Source of the DNA: Aldehydirespirator sp965221215
Lineage (GTDB): Bacteria; Actinomycetota; Acidimicrobiia; Acidimicrobiales; Aldehydirespiratoraceae
Length of the DNA stretch: 64,000 nt
Direction: 5' to 3'
Assembly: GCA_965221215.1 (NCBI GenBank)
Contig: OZ244872.1
Coordinates: forward strand, 1,302,001-1,366,000
In this document: in pieces, positions 1-7,669 of the stretch
Layout: every line of letters starts with the position of its first letter
Numbering within the stretch: the first letter of the stretch is position 1
The notes under the pieces: model-generated
Databases searched by the model: none
The model's input: the letters and a program-made list of their open reading frames with translations, nothing else
Told to the model about the DNA's origin: nothing
Made by a program: the position numbers and the translations under genes

Positions 1-1
1 C

Positions 2-721
2 TGCCTGCACGGCGTGACCGGCAACGCCTGGAACTGGTGGGCGGTAGCCGCCGGGGTGCGAGCTTGCCGTCGGGTGCTGGCCCTGGACTTCCGCGGCTAC
101 GGCGAGAGCCAGTGGTCGCCCGATCACGCCTACACCACCTCCGATCACACCGCCGATCTGGCCTGCGCGGTCGAGACGCTCTCGGGCGGCTCGCCGGTGG
201 ATCTGGTCGGCTCCTCGTGGGGTGCTCTGGTCGCCATCGAGTATGCGGCTGAGCATCCCGACCGGGTGGGACGGCTCATGGTGGTCGATGTCGAGCCCTC
301 CTTCGAACAGGCCGAGACCGACCTGTTCCCCCGCCCCCGAGACCATGCCGACGGTGACGAGGTGCGGGCCGCGGTCGCGCGGGCCTACCCCAACGCGCCC
401 GCGGCCATGGTCGAGACGGTGGCGGCCACCTGCTACGGGCCGGTCGACGGCGGTCGCCTGGCCCCCAAGCACGATCCCTACTTCTTCGAGCGCTGGCCGT
501 TCCGCTCCGACGACCACTGGGAGCGGCTGTCTCGCATCTCGGCGCGCACCCTTCACGTGCATGCCTCCAACAGCTTCGTCAGAGCCGACGTGATGGCCGA
601 GATGAACCGCCTCACGCCCCAGTCGCGCCTCGTCGAGATCGCCGACAGCACCCATGTGGTGCCGGTAGACAACCCCGCGGCCCTGGCCGACTGTCTCGTA
701 TCCTTCCTCGAAGGCGGCTGA
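2..721 (+). CDS. alpha/beta hydrolase, 5' truncated by window edge
   Basis: The reading frame is open from base 2, and the visible protein begins CLHGVTGNAWNWW, which is the oxyanion-loop HG motif normally found 25-35 residues into an alpha/beta hydrolase. The true start therefore lies left of the window; the GTG at 14 is internal. A nucleophile elbow GSSWG is seen near visible residue 72 (serine at its centre), and a late STHVVP near the C-terminus supplies the likely catalytic histidine. The fold is that of lipases, esterases, C-C hydrolases and haloperoxidase-like enzymes acting in the cytoplasm; nothing visible fixes the substrate. The XRE-cupin regulator follows after 35 bp in the same direction, so the two may be co-transcribed. 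Confidence 0.85.
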   Translation, partial: CLHGVTGNAWNWWAVAAGVRACRRVLALDFRGYGESQWSPDHAYTTSDHTADLACAVETLSGGSPVDLVGSSWGALVAIEYAAEHPDRVGRLMVVDVEPSFEQAETDLFPRPRDHADGDEVRAAVARAYPNAPAAMVETVAATCYGPVDGGRLAPKHDPYFFERWPFRSDDHWERLSRISARTLHVHASNSFVRADVMAEMNRLTPQSRLVEIADSTHVVPVDNPAALADCLVSFLEGG

Positions 722-756
722 GCGATTACAGAACCCGAGATCCGCCGCCGGGAGTC

Positions 757-1359
757 ATGCCCACCGACGACAACACCGACCGCAGCGACGGCGGCGACCC
801 CGATGCCGAGGCCATCGCACCCCAGCTGGGACCGGCCCTGCGGCGGCGGCGCAAGGCGGCCGGCATGACCATGCAGGAGCTCGCCGACCGCTGCGAGTTG
901 TCGCAGCCGTTCCTGTCGCAGATCGAGAACTCGAGGGCCATGCCCAGCCTCTTCGCCCTGCACCGTGTGGCCCAGGCCCTGGGCACGACCACGGTGGGCC
1001 TGCTCGACCCCGAATATCCCGAGTACTCAGAGGTCACTCTGGTCAGAGCCGACGAGGGCGCGGGTTTCGTGCTCTCCGAGGGCGCCCGGACCCGCTTCCT
1101 TACTCCGGGCGACGGTCACCGCCTCGAGGTCAACGAGACGGTGGCAGAGGCCGGGCTTACCTCAGAGCCGACCGAGCACGAGGGACAGGAGCTGATCCTG
1201 GTGCTGGAGGGTTCGGTCGAGGTCCGCCTGCGAGGCCGAGATCCAGTGGAGTTGCATCCCGGCGACACCATCCTCTATCCGGCGACCACGCAACACCAGT
1301 GGCTCACCGGCCAGGTCGGCGCCCGCTTCCTGATGGTGACCAGCCCGCCCTCGTTCTAG
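757..1359 (+). CDS. XRE-family transcriptional regulator with C-terminal cupin domain
   Basis: The 200-residue protein has an N-terminal helix-turn-helix (residues about 25-80, containing LADRCELSQPFLSQIENSRA) and a C-terminal cupin barrel (about 130-198, with an HEGQELILVLEG strand pair and HPGD). This HTH-plus-cupin architecture belongs to the family that controls catabolic and uptake genes, with the cupin sensing a small ligand. The ATG at 757 follows a GGGAG ribosome site. It converges on the GcvT-like gene that ends at 1422, and the BMP-type importer lies just beyond. Control of that neighbourhood is a reasonable inference, but no operator can be assigned. Confidence 0.88.
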   Translation: MPTDDNTDRSDGGDPDAEAIAPQLGPALRRRRKAAGMTMQELADRCELSQPFLSQIENSRAMPSLFALHRVAQALGTTTVGLLDPEYPEYSEVTLVRADEGAGFVLSEGARTRFLTPGDGHRLEVNETVAEAGLTSEPTEHEGQELILVLEGSVEVRLRGRDPVELHPGDTILYPATTQHQWLTGQVGARFLMVTSPPSF

Positions 1360-1380
1360 CTGCAAGCACCAGTGGGCTGG

Positions 1381-1425
1381 ATTTGCTCGTCGGCCCGCTC
1401 GGCCTCTTGTTCGCTGGGCCGCTAG
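1381..1425. repeat. decayed copy of the dispersed palindromic repeat
   Basis: Read on the minus strand, this stretch contains GCGAACAAGAGGCCGAGCGG, joining two blocks that lie apart in intact copies near 57.2 kb: the GCGAACAAGAGCGGG core and the AAGAGGCCGAGCGG end. It sits between two convergent genes and overlaps the stop codon of the GcvT-like gene by a few bases. Confidence 0.4.
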
Positions 1426-2693
1426 TTGATTCTGCGGCGCTTCATCTCCACGAAAGGCAGGTCGACCACCCGGGCCAGCACTTCGCCGGAGACCTTCCTG
1501 CCGCGGCCGTCATGGATCTGCCAGGTGAGCGTCACCTCGTCTCCCACCGCCACTTCGGGCGACTCGAGGTGGGCGAAGCCGATCATGGTCTCCAGCACCG
1601 GGCTCCAGCACATCGAGGTGGCGAACCCCGCGACGGCACCGTCGGCGAGGATGTCGGAGTTGAAATGGCGGTGCAGTCTCGGGCTCAGGAACGGGGGCGT
1701 TTCTGCGCTCTCGTAGACCGCCGCGATTCCGGCGGAGTCAATGTCCAAGCCCCTCATGACCTTGCCGGGGCGACCGCCGGCCGCTTCGGCTTCGAGGGCG
1801 CGCCGGCCCACGAAGTCGGTGTCGCGCCGGAGGTTGACCAGGCGGCCGAAGTTGAGCTCGGCGGGAGTGTGGAAATAGCGATCCTCGTCGAGGTAGGCGA
1901 ACTGCACCTGCGCGAACGGACCGGCCGGACGGTAGTCGACGCCGACGATCAGCATCCCGGCCTCGACCCGGGTGGCCGCCTGGGCCGCGTTGCCTATGGG
2001 CACCGCCCCGTGGGCCCGTCCCCGCTCGACGAAGACCGAGAACATGCCGGCCGCGGCCTCTGGACCCATCCACATCTCGAAGCCGATCTCCCCGGTAAAC
2101 CCGGTTCTCCACAGGCGCACCTCGTGGCCGTCGATGGAGATCATGCGGCCCCTCGAGAATGGCAGATCCCGGTGGGCGCTGCCCGTCACCGCCCTCAGGA
2201 CGTCGTGCGAGCGGGGGCCCTGCAGGCACAGCACTCCGTAGTCGCGATCGGTGTTCAGCGTGTCGATGAGCTCTACGTCGCATCCGTCGGCGAACTCGCT
2301 CAACCAGCCGACCATGGGTCCGCCCATGTGAATGAACTGGTCGGCCGCGGTGCGGAATGTGATCCCCTCACTCACCACGCGGCCCTCGTCGTCGCAGTAG
2401 AAGGTGTAGATGCCGTGGTCGACGTCGACCTTGGACGCGTCGCGAACCTGTACTCGATCCACGAAGGCCTCAGCGTCGGGACCCTCGATGATGGTCTTTC
2501 TCAGGGGCGTCTTGTCCTCTATGCCCGCGCCGGTTCGCAGAGCCATCATCTCGGCGACCTCGTTGACGTAATGGTCGACAAGGTGGTAACCGCCCCAGGC
2601 GATCCACAACCCCGTCCGGGAGTAGGGCGCAGCCCCGGGGTTCAGGAACGTCCCAGTGAACGCGCTCGGGTCATAGGTGTGCTCTGCGGCCAT
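1422..2693 (-). CDS. GcvT/aminomethyltransferase-family protein, probable folate-dependent demethylase
   Basis: The 423-residue protein belongs to the glycine-cleavage T family, including the folate-dependent demethylases (DmdA for dimethylsulfoniopropionate, LigM/DesA for methoxy-aromatics). Family-like stretches are DDEGRVVSEGITF, LCLQGPRS, and RTGFTGEIGFEMW for the folate domain. A C-terminal barrel includes TSMCWSPVLETMIGFAHLE. It is not next to gcvH or gcvP, which argues against a glycine cleavage role. The start at 2693 is chosen because GGGGAG lies 9 bases upstream; a GTG 33 bases earlier overlaps an inverted repeat. It follows the ABC importer genes on the same strand after 93 bp, so it may process an imported methylated compound. 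Substrate unknown. Confidence 0.75.
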   Translation of the reverse strand: MAAEHTYDPSAFTGTFLNPGAAPYSRTGLWIAWGGYHLVDHYVNEVAEMMALRTGAGIEDKTPLRKTIIEGPDAEAFVDRVQVRDASKVDVDHGIYTFYCDDEGRVVSEGITFRTAADQFIHMGGPMVGWLSEFADGCDVELIDTLNTDRDYGVLCLQGPRSHDVLRAVTGSAHRDLPFSRGRMISIDGHEVRLWRTGFTGEIGFEMWMGPEAAAGMFSVFVERGRAHGAVPIGNAAQAATRVEAGMLIVGVDYRPAGPFAQVQFAYLDEDRYFHTPAELNFGRLVNLRRDTDFVGRRALEAEAAGGRPGKVMRGLDIDSAGIAAVYESAETPPFLSPRLHRHFNSDILADGAVAGFATSMCWSPVLETMIGFAHLESPEVAVGDEVTLTWQIHDGRGRKVSGEVLARVVDLPFVEMKRRRIN

Positions 2694-2720
2694 TGGACGA
2701 TGCTCCCCCGGCTGCTTATA

Positions 2721-2739
2721 GATCACATCAATAATGATC
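2721..2739. promoter_or_regulatory. GATCA-N9-TGATC inverted repeat upstream of the GcvT-like gene
   Basis: Five-base perfect arms flank an AT-rich centre, 28 bases upstream of the chosen start of the GcvT-like gene. The stretch is more AT-rich than its surroundings. It could be an operator for a local regulator, but arms this short can arise by chance. Confidence 0.3.
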
Positions 2740-2786
2740 TGAGCAAACGGCTCCTGTCAAGCGGCCCCTGTCAATCTGTGGGCCGG

Positions 2787-4337
2787 TCAGCCGGTGCGGG
2801 CCAGTGCGTCGGCCTCCCCGCCGGCCATCAGCAGACCCAGGCCGGCCACGGTGCAGTCGGCGCGGGGCACCACGGCCACGATCCGGCCCTCGAACATCAC
2901 CGCCACCTCGTCGGAGAGGCCCATCACCTCGTCGAGGTCCTCGGAGATGACCAGGATGGCGGTGCCCCGCTCCCGCTGGGCGACCAGACGCTCATGGATG
3001 TACTCGGCGGCACCGATGTCGACGCCCCGGGTGGGCTGGGCGGCCAACAGCACGGGCGGCTCGCCGTCGAGCTCCCGGGCCAGGATCAGCTTCTGGATGT
3101 TGCCGCCCGACAGCGCGCTGGTGGTGGTGGACAGGTCGGGCGTCTTGACCGCGTACTCGTCCACGAGGCTCTCTCCGTGGGTGCGGATGGCGTTGGTGCG
3201 CAGCACCCCGCGGCGCGAAAACCGGGGCTCGGCGTGGGCCAGCAGCATCAGGTTCTCCGACACGCTGAAGTCGCCGATGGCGCCGTCGCGCATGCGCTCC
3301 TCGGGAATGAAGGCCAGCCCGGCGCTGCGCACCTGTTTCGGCTCTGCGCCGGTCACGTCGGTTCCGTCTATCGACACCGTGCCCGCGGCGGCGGGCCGCA
3401 AGCCGGCCACCGCCTCGGCCAGCTCGCGCTGGCCGTTGCCCGAGACCCCGGCGATGCCGAGGATGCGCCCGCCTCGAACTTCCAGGTCGAGATCCTTGAC
3501 CGCCTCGGTGCCCCGGTCGCCCACCACGGTAAGTCCGTTGATGCGCAGGCGCACGCCCCGGTCCTCGGTCTCGGCCATGTCGAGGGCCAGCTTCACGGGC
3601 CGCCCCACCATCATGTGGGCCAGGCCCTCGCGGTCGGTCTCAGCCGGGACGGTGGTGCCTACCACGGCGCCGTCGCGCAGCACGGTGATCCGGTCGGCCA
3701 GAGCCAGCACCTCGTGCAGCTTGTGGGAGATGAAGATCAGCCCCTGCCCGTCGTCGGCCATGCGCCGCAAGGTCACGAACAGGTCGTCCACCTCGCCGGG
3801 GGTGAGCACCGCGGTGGGCTCGTCGAGCACCAGCAGCCGGGCCTCACGCAGCAGGGCCTTGATGATCTCCACCCGCTGGCGCTCCCCCACCGCCAGCTGC
3901 CACAGGTAGGAGTCGGGCTGCACGTCGAGGCCGTAGGTCTCCGACAGCTCCACGATGCGGTCCCGCACCGCGGCCAGGTCGGGCCGGCCGCGCCGCCCCG
4001 ACGTCAGTCCCAGCGCCACGTTCTCGGTGACGGTGAGAGTGGGCACCAGCATGAAGTGCTGGTGGATCATGCCGATCCCCGCGGCGATGGCCGTGGCCGG
4101 CGAGTGAACCCTCGACCGCTCGCCGTCGAGGAGGATCTCGCCCCGGTCGGGTCCGTAGAGCCCGAACAGGATCTTCATCAGCGTGCTCTTGCCCGCCCCG
4201 TTCTCGCCCAGCAGGGCGTGTATCTCTCCGGCCTGGACGTCGAAGTCGATCGAGTCGTTGGCCAGCACCCCGGGGAAGCGCTTGGTGATGCCGCGCATCT
4301 CCAGCAGCGGCACCTGCTCCCCCGGGGCGTTGGTCAT
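2787..4337 (-). CDS. ABC transporter ATP-binding protein, BMP/nucleoside importer (YufO/NupO-like)
   Basis: The 516-residue protein has two nucleotide-binding domains in one chain, the arrangement of RbsA- and YufO-type importers. Domain 1 has Walker A GENGAGKST (residues 44-52), a VGERQRVEI signature and LVLDEPTAVL. Domain 2 has a degenerate P-loop (VSGNGQRE) and an LSGGNIQK signature, so ATP hydrolysis is probably unequal between the sites. The ATG at 4337 is preferred because the protein then begins close to the first conserved strand (LLEMRGITKRFPGV). It lies 34 bp after the lipoprotein gene on the same strand and should energise the two permeases encoded upstream. Nucleosides are the usual cargo of this family; the actual substrate is not visible. 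Confidence 0.93.
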   Translation of the reverse strand: MTNAPGEQVPLLEMRGITKRFPGVLANDSIDFDVQAGEIHALLGENGAGKSTLMKILFGLYGPDRGEILLDGERSRVHSPATAIAAGIGMIHQHFMLVPTLTVTENVALGLTSGRRGRPDLAAVRDRIVELSETYGLDVQPDSYLWQLAVGERQRVEIIKALLREARLLVLDEPTAVLTPGEVDDLFVTLRRMADDGQGLIFISHKLHEVLALADRITVLRDGAVVGTTVPAETDREGLAHMMVGRPVKLALDMAETEDRGVRLRINGLTVVGDRGTEAVKDLDLEVRGGRILGIAGVSGNGQRELAEAVAGLRPAAAGTVSIDGTDVTGAEPKQVRSAGLAFIPEERMRDGAIGDFSVSENLMLLAHAEPRFSRRGVLRTNAIRTHGESLVDEYAVKTPDLSTTTSALSGGNIQKLILARELDGEPPVLLAAQPTRGVDIGAAEYIHERLVAQRERGTAILVISEDLDEVMGLSDEVAVMFEGRIVAVVPRADCTVAGLGLLMAGGEADALARTG

Positions 4338-4371
4338 CGGATGGACTCGATCCCTCAGTCCGGCGTCGGGC

Positions 4372-6597
4372 TCAGCCCACGCCGGTGGACAGCGAGCCGT
4401 CGGTGAAGCCGGCCACCGCGCCCTCGAGCGCGGCTCGGGCGTCGTCGGGCAGGGCGTAGGCATCGTTGTACTCGATCACCAATCCGCCGTTGGCGAAGTC
4501 GATGATGTACGAACTGCCGCCCATCGAGCCCCTCTGGATGTCACGTACCAAGTCGTCGAGGACCACGTCCCAGCGGTAGACCTGATTGGCCACCACCACC
4601 TCGGGTCCAACCGAGGTCTGATTGGACTGGGTGCCGAACCAGGGGGTGCCGCTCTCGCGGGCCACGCCGATGGCGCCCACCGTCATCTGGGCGGTGCCGG
4701 TGAGCACCGCGTGGCCGTTGTCGATGAACGACTGGGCGGCCTCCGCGGCCAGCTGCACATCGGCGAAGGAATCGGTGTACACCGAGTTTGCGGTGCCGCC
4801 CCCGGCTGCCACGCCGGCAGCAAAACCGTCCACGTACAGCTTGGCGTCACCGACCTCGATCGGACCGATGATCCCCACCGGGGAGCCGGCGGCGATCGCG
4901 GCCGCGGCCAGGCCCATGGCGTAACCGCCCTGGTCCGACCTGGTGGTGTAGGCCGAGATGTTGGACTGCCCGAAGGTCTCCACCGAAGTGCCCCACGCGA
5001 AGGCGGTACTGGGGAAGTCCGGAGCGATCTCCTCCAGCAGGCCCCCGTACTGCGAGCCGTGGGCGATGACCAGGTCGTAGCCGTCCTCGGCGTAGTTGCG
5101 CAACGCCACGCCGGCGTCCTCCACGATGAAGGTGCCCGGCGTGACGGCCACCTCGCTCAGCAGCCCCGCATCCTCCATACGGTGCAGGGCGTCGACAATG
5201 GACTGGCTGAAGGCCAGATCATTCTCGGCGCTCGGCGTCACCACCGCGGCCCGCAGCGGCTCAGCGTCGAGGACCTCCTCGCCGGCTGCCCCGCCGGCCG
5301 TGAAGTTGGCCACCGCCGCGTCGCCTGCGGCCCGCACATCGGCGGGCAGGTCGTAGGCATCGTTGTACTCGATCACCAATCCGCCGTTGGCGAAGTCGAT
5401 GATGTACGAACTGCCGCCCATCGAGCCTCCCTGAATGTCACGCACCAGGTCGTCGAGGACCACGTCCCACTTGTAGACCTGGTTGGCCACCACGATCTCG
5501 GGAGCAACGCTGGTCTGGTTGGACTGGGTGCCGAACCAGGGGGTGCCGTTCTCGCGGGCGACGCCGATGGCGCCCACCGTCATCTGGGCGGTGCCGGTGA
5601 GCACCGCGTGGCCGTTGTCGATGAACGACTGGGCGGCCTCCGCGGCCAGCTGCACATCGGCGAAAGAATCGGTGTACACCGAGTTGGCGGTGCCGCCCCC
5701 GGCTGCCACGCCGGCAGCGAAGCCGTCCACGTACAGCTTGGCGTCGCCGACCTCGATCGGACCGATGATCCCCACCGGGGAGCCGGCGGCCAGCCTGGCC
5801 GCCATGAGCCCCATGGCGTAACCGCCCTGGTCCGACCTGGTGGTGTAGGCCGAGATGTTGGGCTGCCCGAAGGTCTCCACCGAAGTGCCCCACGCGAAGG
5901 CGGTACTGGGGAAGTCCGGAGCGATCTCCTCCAGCAGGCCCCCGTACTGGGAGCCGTGGGCGATGACCAGGTCGTAGCCGTCCTCGGCGTAGTTGCGCAA
6001 CGCCACGCCGGCGTCCTCCACGATGAAGGTGCCCGGCGTGACGGCGACCTCGCTCAGCAGCCCCGCGTCCTCCATGCGGTGCAGGGCGTCGACAATGGAC
6101 TGGCTGAAGGCCAGATCATTCTCCGCGCTGGGCGTCACCACCGCGGCCCGCAGCGGTGCGCCTGCGGTGTCGGAGCCCGTCGCAGCCTCAGCAGCAGCAG
6201 CCTCAGCTTCAGCCGCCTGCGCGGCAGCCTCCTCGGCGGCGGCCTCAGCGGCCGCGGCCTCAGCTTCAGCCGCCTCCAGCGCCGCCTCGAGCTCAGCTAC
6301 GACGGCCGGATCCACCGTTCCCTCGGACTCGGCCATCACCGCGTCGAGCGCCGCCTGGGCCTCGGCCGCGGCCGCGGCGGCCTCGTCGGCGCGAGCGGAG
6401 GCCGCGTCGGCCTCAGCCTGAGCCGCCTCCGCCTCGGCCATGGCCGCATCGGCCTCGGCTTGGGCTGCGGCTGCGGCCGCGTCGGCCTCAGCCTGGGCTG
6501 GGGCGTCGGTGCCGCCATCGTCGTCGCCGCCGCATGAGGCTGCGATCAGCCCGAACACGGCGAACACGATCACCAGCGATCGCAATCGTTTGGTCAT
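4372..6597 (-). CDS. BMP-family substrate-binding lipoprotein with two tandem binding domains and an Ala/Glu coiled-coil stalk
   Basis: The 741-residue protein has a lipoprotein signal ending in IAASC (Cys22). An Ala/Glu-rich stretch at about residues 30-145 has strong coiled-coil character. Two copies of a BMP/PnrA-type periplasmic-binding domain then begin at residues 148 and 447. Each starts PLRAAVVTPSAENDLAFSQ and contains the HGSQYGGLLEE and NQTSV stretches. The copies differ at only a scattering of positions. The ATG at 6597 has GGGAGG upstream; an in-frame start 132 bases earlier would place a charged extension before the signal peptide. The family normally has one domain of about 330 residues, so this is roughly twice the usual size. 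It is the extracellular receptor of the importer encoded around it. Confidence 0.92.
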   Translation of the reverse strand: MTKRLRSLVIVFAVFGLIAASCGGDDDGGTDAPAQAEADAAAAAAQAEADAAMAEAEAAQAEADAASARADEAAAAAAEAQAALDAVMAESEGTVDPAVVAELEAALEAAEAEAAAAEAAAEEAAAQAAEAEAAAAEAATGSDTAGAPLRAAVVTPSAENDLAFSQSIVDALHRMEDAGLLSEVAVTPGTFIVEDAGVALRNYAEDGYDLVIAHGSQYGGLLEEIAPDFPSTAFAWGTSVETFGQPNISAYTTRSDQGGYAMGLMAARLAAGSPVGIIGPIEVGDAKLYVDGFAAGVAAGGGTANSVYTDSFADVQLAAEAAQSFIDNGHAVLTGTAQMTVGAIGVARENGTPWFGTQSNQTSVAPEIVVANQVYKWDVVLDDLVRDIQGGSMGGSSYIIDFANGGLVIEYNDAYDLPADVRAAGDAAVANFTAGGAAGEEVLDAEPLRAAVVTPSAENDLAFSQSIVDALHRMEDAGLLSEVAVTPGTFIVEDAGVALRNYAEDGYDLVIAHGSQYGGLLEEIAPDFPSTAFAWGTSVETFGQSNISAYTTRSDQGGYAMGLAAAAIAAGSPVGIIGPIEVGDAKLYVDGFAAGVAAGGGTANSVYTDSFADVQLAAEAAQSFIDNGHAVLTGTAQMTVGAIGVARESGTPWFGTQSNQTSVGPEVVVANQVYRWDVVLDDLVRDIQRGSMGGSSYIIDFANGGLVIEYNDAYALPDDARAALEGAVAGFTDGSLSTGVG
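4441..6156. repeat. 897-bp tandem duplication within the lipoprotein gene
   Basis: Bases 4441-5259 and 5338-6156 align with a constant offset of 897 bp (299 codons). For example, the stretch starting CATCGTTGTACTCGATCACC occurs at 4461 and again at 5358. By eye they are roughly 95% identical, with a more diverged patch near 4545-4640 versus 5442-5537. The extreme C-terminal segments of the two protein domains differ. Confidence 0.93.
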
Positions 6598-6623
6598 TGC
6601 TGTTTGTCCCTCCCGGGTATGGT

Positions 6624-6637
6624 CCCGAACAATCGGG
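6624..6637 (-). other. small hairpin just upstream of the BMP lipoprotein ribosome site
   Basis: CCCGA and TCGGG arms are separated by 4 bases, about 10 bases upstream of the GGGAGG ribosome site on the transcribed strand. It is short and could simply be 5' leader structure. Confidence 0.3.
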
Positions 6638-6642
6638 CTGTT

Positions 6643-6706
6643 TTCTTGTGTGACTGTAATTTCCTGTGTGAACCTAATCTTGCGTGACTTTATGGCTTGC
6701 CTGTGA
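6643..6706 (-). promoter_or_regulatory. direct repeats of TCACRCARGA upstream of the BMP lipoprotein gene
   Basis: On the minus strand, three close copies (TCACGCAAGAT, TCACACAGGAA, TCACACAAGAA) have their TCAC ends at 6687, 6671 and 6653, spaced 16 and 18 bases. A weaker fourth TCACAGGCAA is near 6706. The region is AT-rich for this genome. It could hold a separate promoter and operator for the lipoprotein gene, 136 bp downstream of the permease genes. Confidence 0.4.
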
Positions 6707-6733
6707 CATCGGGGGCTTGAAGCGAGCACACCG

Positions 6734-7669
6734 TCAGTGGCCCCTCACGAACGGCAGGGTGAGCGCCGCGGGCTGAGCCGCAGTGCGGCGCGCGATCACC
6801 ACCAACGCGACGATGGTGAGCAACGCGGGCGCCATGGTCGTGAAGCTGGATGCCGCGCCGGTCACCAGGCCCGCGGTCTTCCACTGGTTGACGGTCGAGG
6901 TGACCAACCCGTACAGGAGCGAGCCGGCCACTACTCCGGTGGGTCGCCACGCCCCGAAGTACACCAGGGCGATGGCGATGAAGCCGATCTGGTTGGTGAG
7001 GTTGTGCTGGAAGATCCCGATCTCGATGGCCAGCGCGGCCCCTGCCAGTCCGGCCAGCCCGTTGCCGATGAGGATGCAGGTGGCCCGGGTCCAAGCCACT
7101 GAGACGCCGAGGCTGTCGGCCGCTTCGGGCGTCTCGCCCACCGCCCGGACGTTGAGTCCGAAGGTGGTGCGGTTCACCAGCAGGGTCAGCCCTGGCACCA
7201 GCAGTATCGACACGTAGACCAGCAGGTGGTGGTTGAAGAACATATCGCCGATCTTCGGGATGTCCGACAGCAGCGGGATGGGCAGCTTGTCGAAGCTCGA
7301 GATGGGACGGGGTGTGCCCACCCACTCCTCGAACAGCAACGCGCTCATGCCCAGCCCGAACAGGAAGATGCCGATGCCGCTGATGCCCTGCTCGGCCCGG
7401 AACACGACGGTGACGGTGGCGTACACCACCCCCAGCAGCAGGCCTACTCCGATCCCGACCAGCAGCCCCACCGTGATGCTGTCGGTCTGGAGCACGGCCC
7501 AGTAGGAGAAAAAGGCGCCCAGCAGCATCACCCCGTCCACGCCGAGGTTCAACACGCCGCTGCGCTGCCCCAGCGTCTCGCCCAGAGCGGCCAGCAGGTA
7601 GGGGGTGGCCAGCCTGACGCCCGAGGCGAAGGTGGCTACCGTGAAGGTGACGGTGATGAAGTCGGTCAC
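6734..7669 (-). CDS. ABC transporter permease, nucleoside-type importer (YufQ/NupQ-like)
   Basis: The 311-residue polytopic inner-membrane protein belongs to the branched-chain/nucleoside permease family. The conserved stretch TPYLLAALGETLGQRSGVLNLGVDGVML near the N-terminus is the family hallmark, and later hydrophobic segments alternate with a RAVGETPEAADSLGV cytoplasmic loop of the EAA type. The GTG at 7669 has GGAGG 7 bases upstream. It overlaps the stop of the preceding permease by 4 bases (GTGA), so the two are translationally coupled. The pair should form the heteromeric channel served by the ATPase at 2787 and the tandem lipoprotein at 4372. Confidence 0.93.
   Translation of the reverse strand: MTDFITVTFTVATFASGVRLATPYLLAALGETLGQRSGVLNLGVDGVMLLGAFFSYWAVLQTDSITVGLLVGIGVGLLLGVVYATVTVVFRAEQGISGIGIFLFGLGMSALLFEEWVGTPRPISSFDKLPIPLLSDIPKIGDMFFNHHLLVYVSILLVPGLTLLVNRTTFGLNVRAVGETPEAADSLGVSVAWTRATCILIGNGLAGLAGAALAIEIGIFQHNLTNQIGFIAIALVYFGAWRPTGVVAGSLLYGLVTSTVNQWKTAGLVTGAASSFTTMAPALLTIVALVVIARRTAAQPAALTLPFVRGH

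Noticed and set aside
1422..2693. Calling the GcvT-like gene dmdA or gcvT
   Set aside because: Family membership is clear, but substrate-specific residues cannot be checked by eye and no glycine cleavage or confirmed DMSP genes are adjacent.
1299..4406. Very long plus-strand open frame (over 1000 codons) opposite the GcvT-like and ATPase genes
   Set aside because: It is antisense to two well-recognised genes, has composition typical of a mirrored high-GC frame (His/Gly/Val rich) and no recognisable domain.
4372..6597. Assembly artefact as the cause of the duplicated lipoprotein domain
   Set aside because: Not fully excluded, but the copies differ at scattered synonymous and amino-acid positions and have different C-terminal ends, which a simple duplicated contig join would not give.
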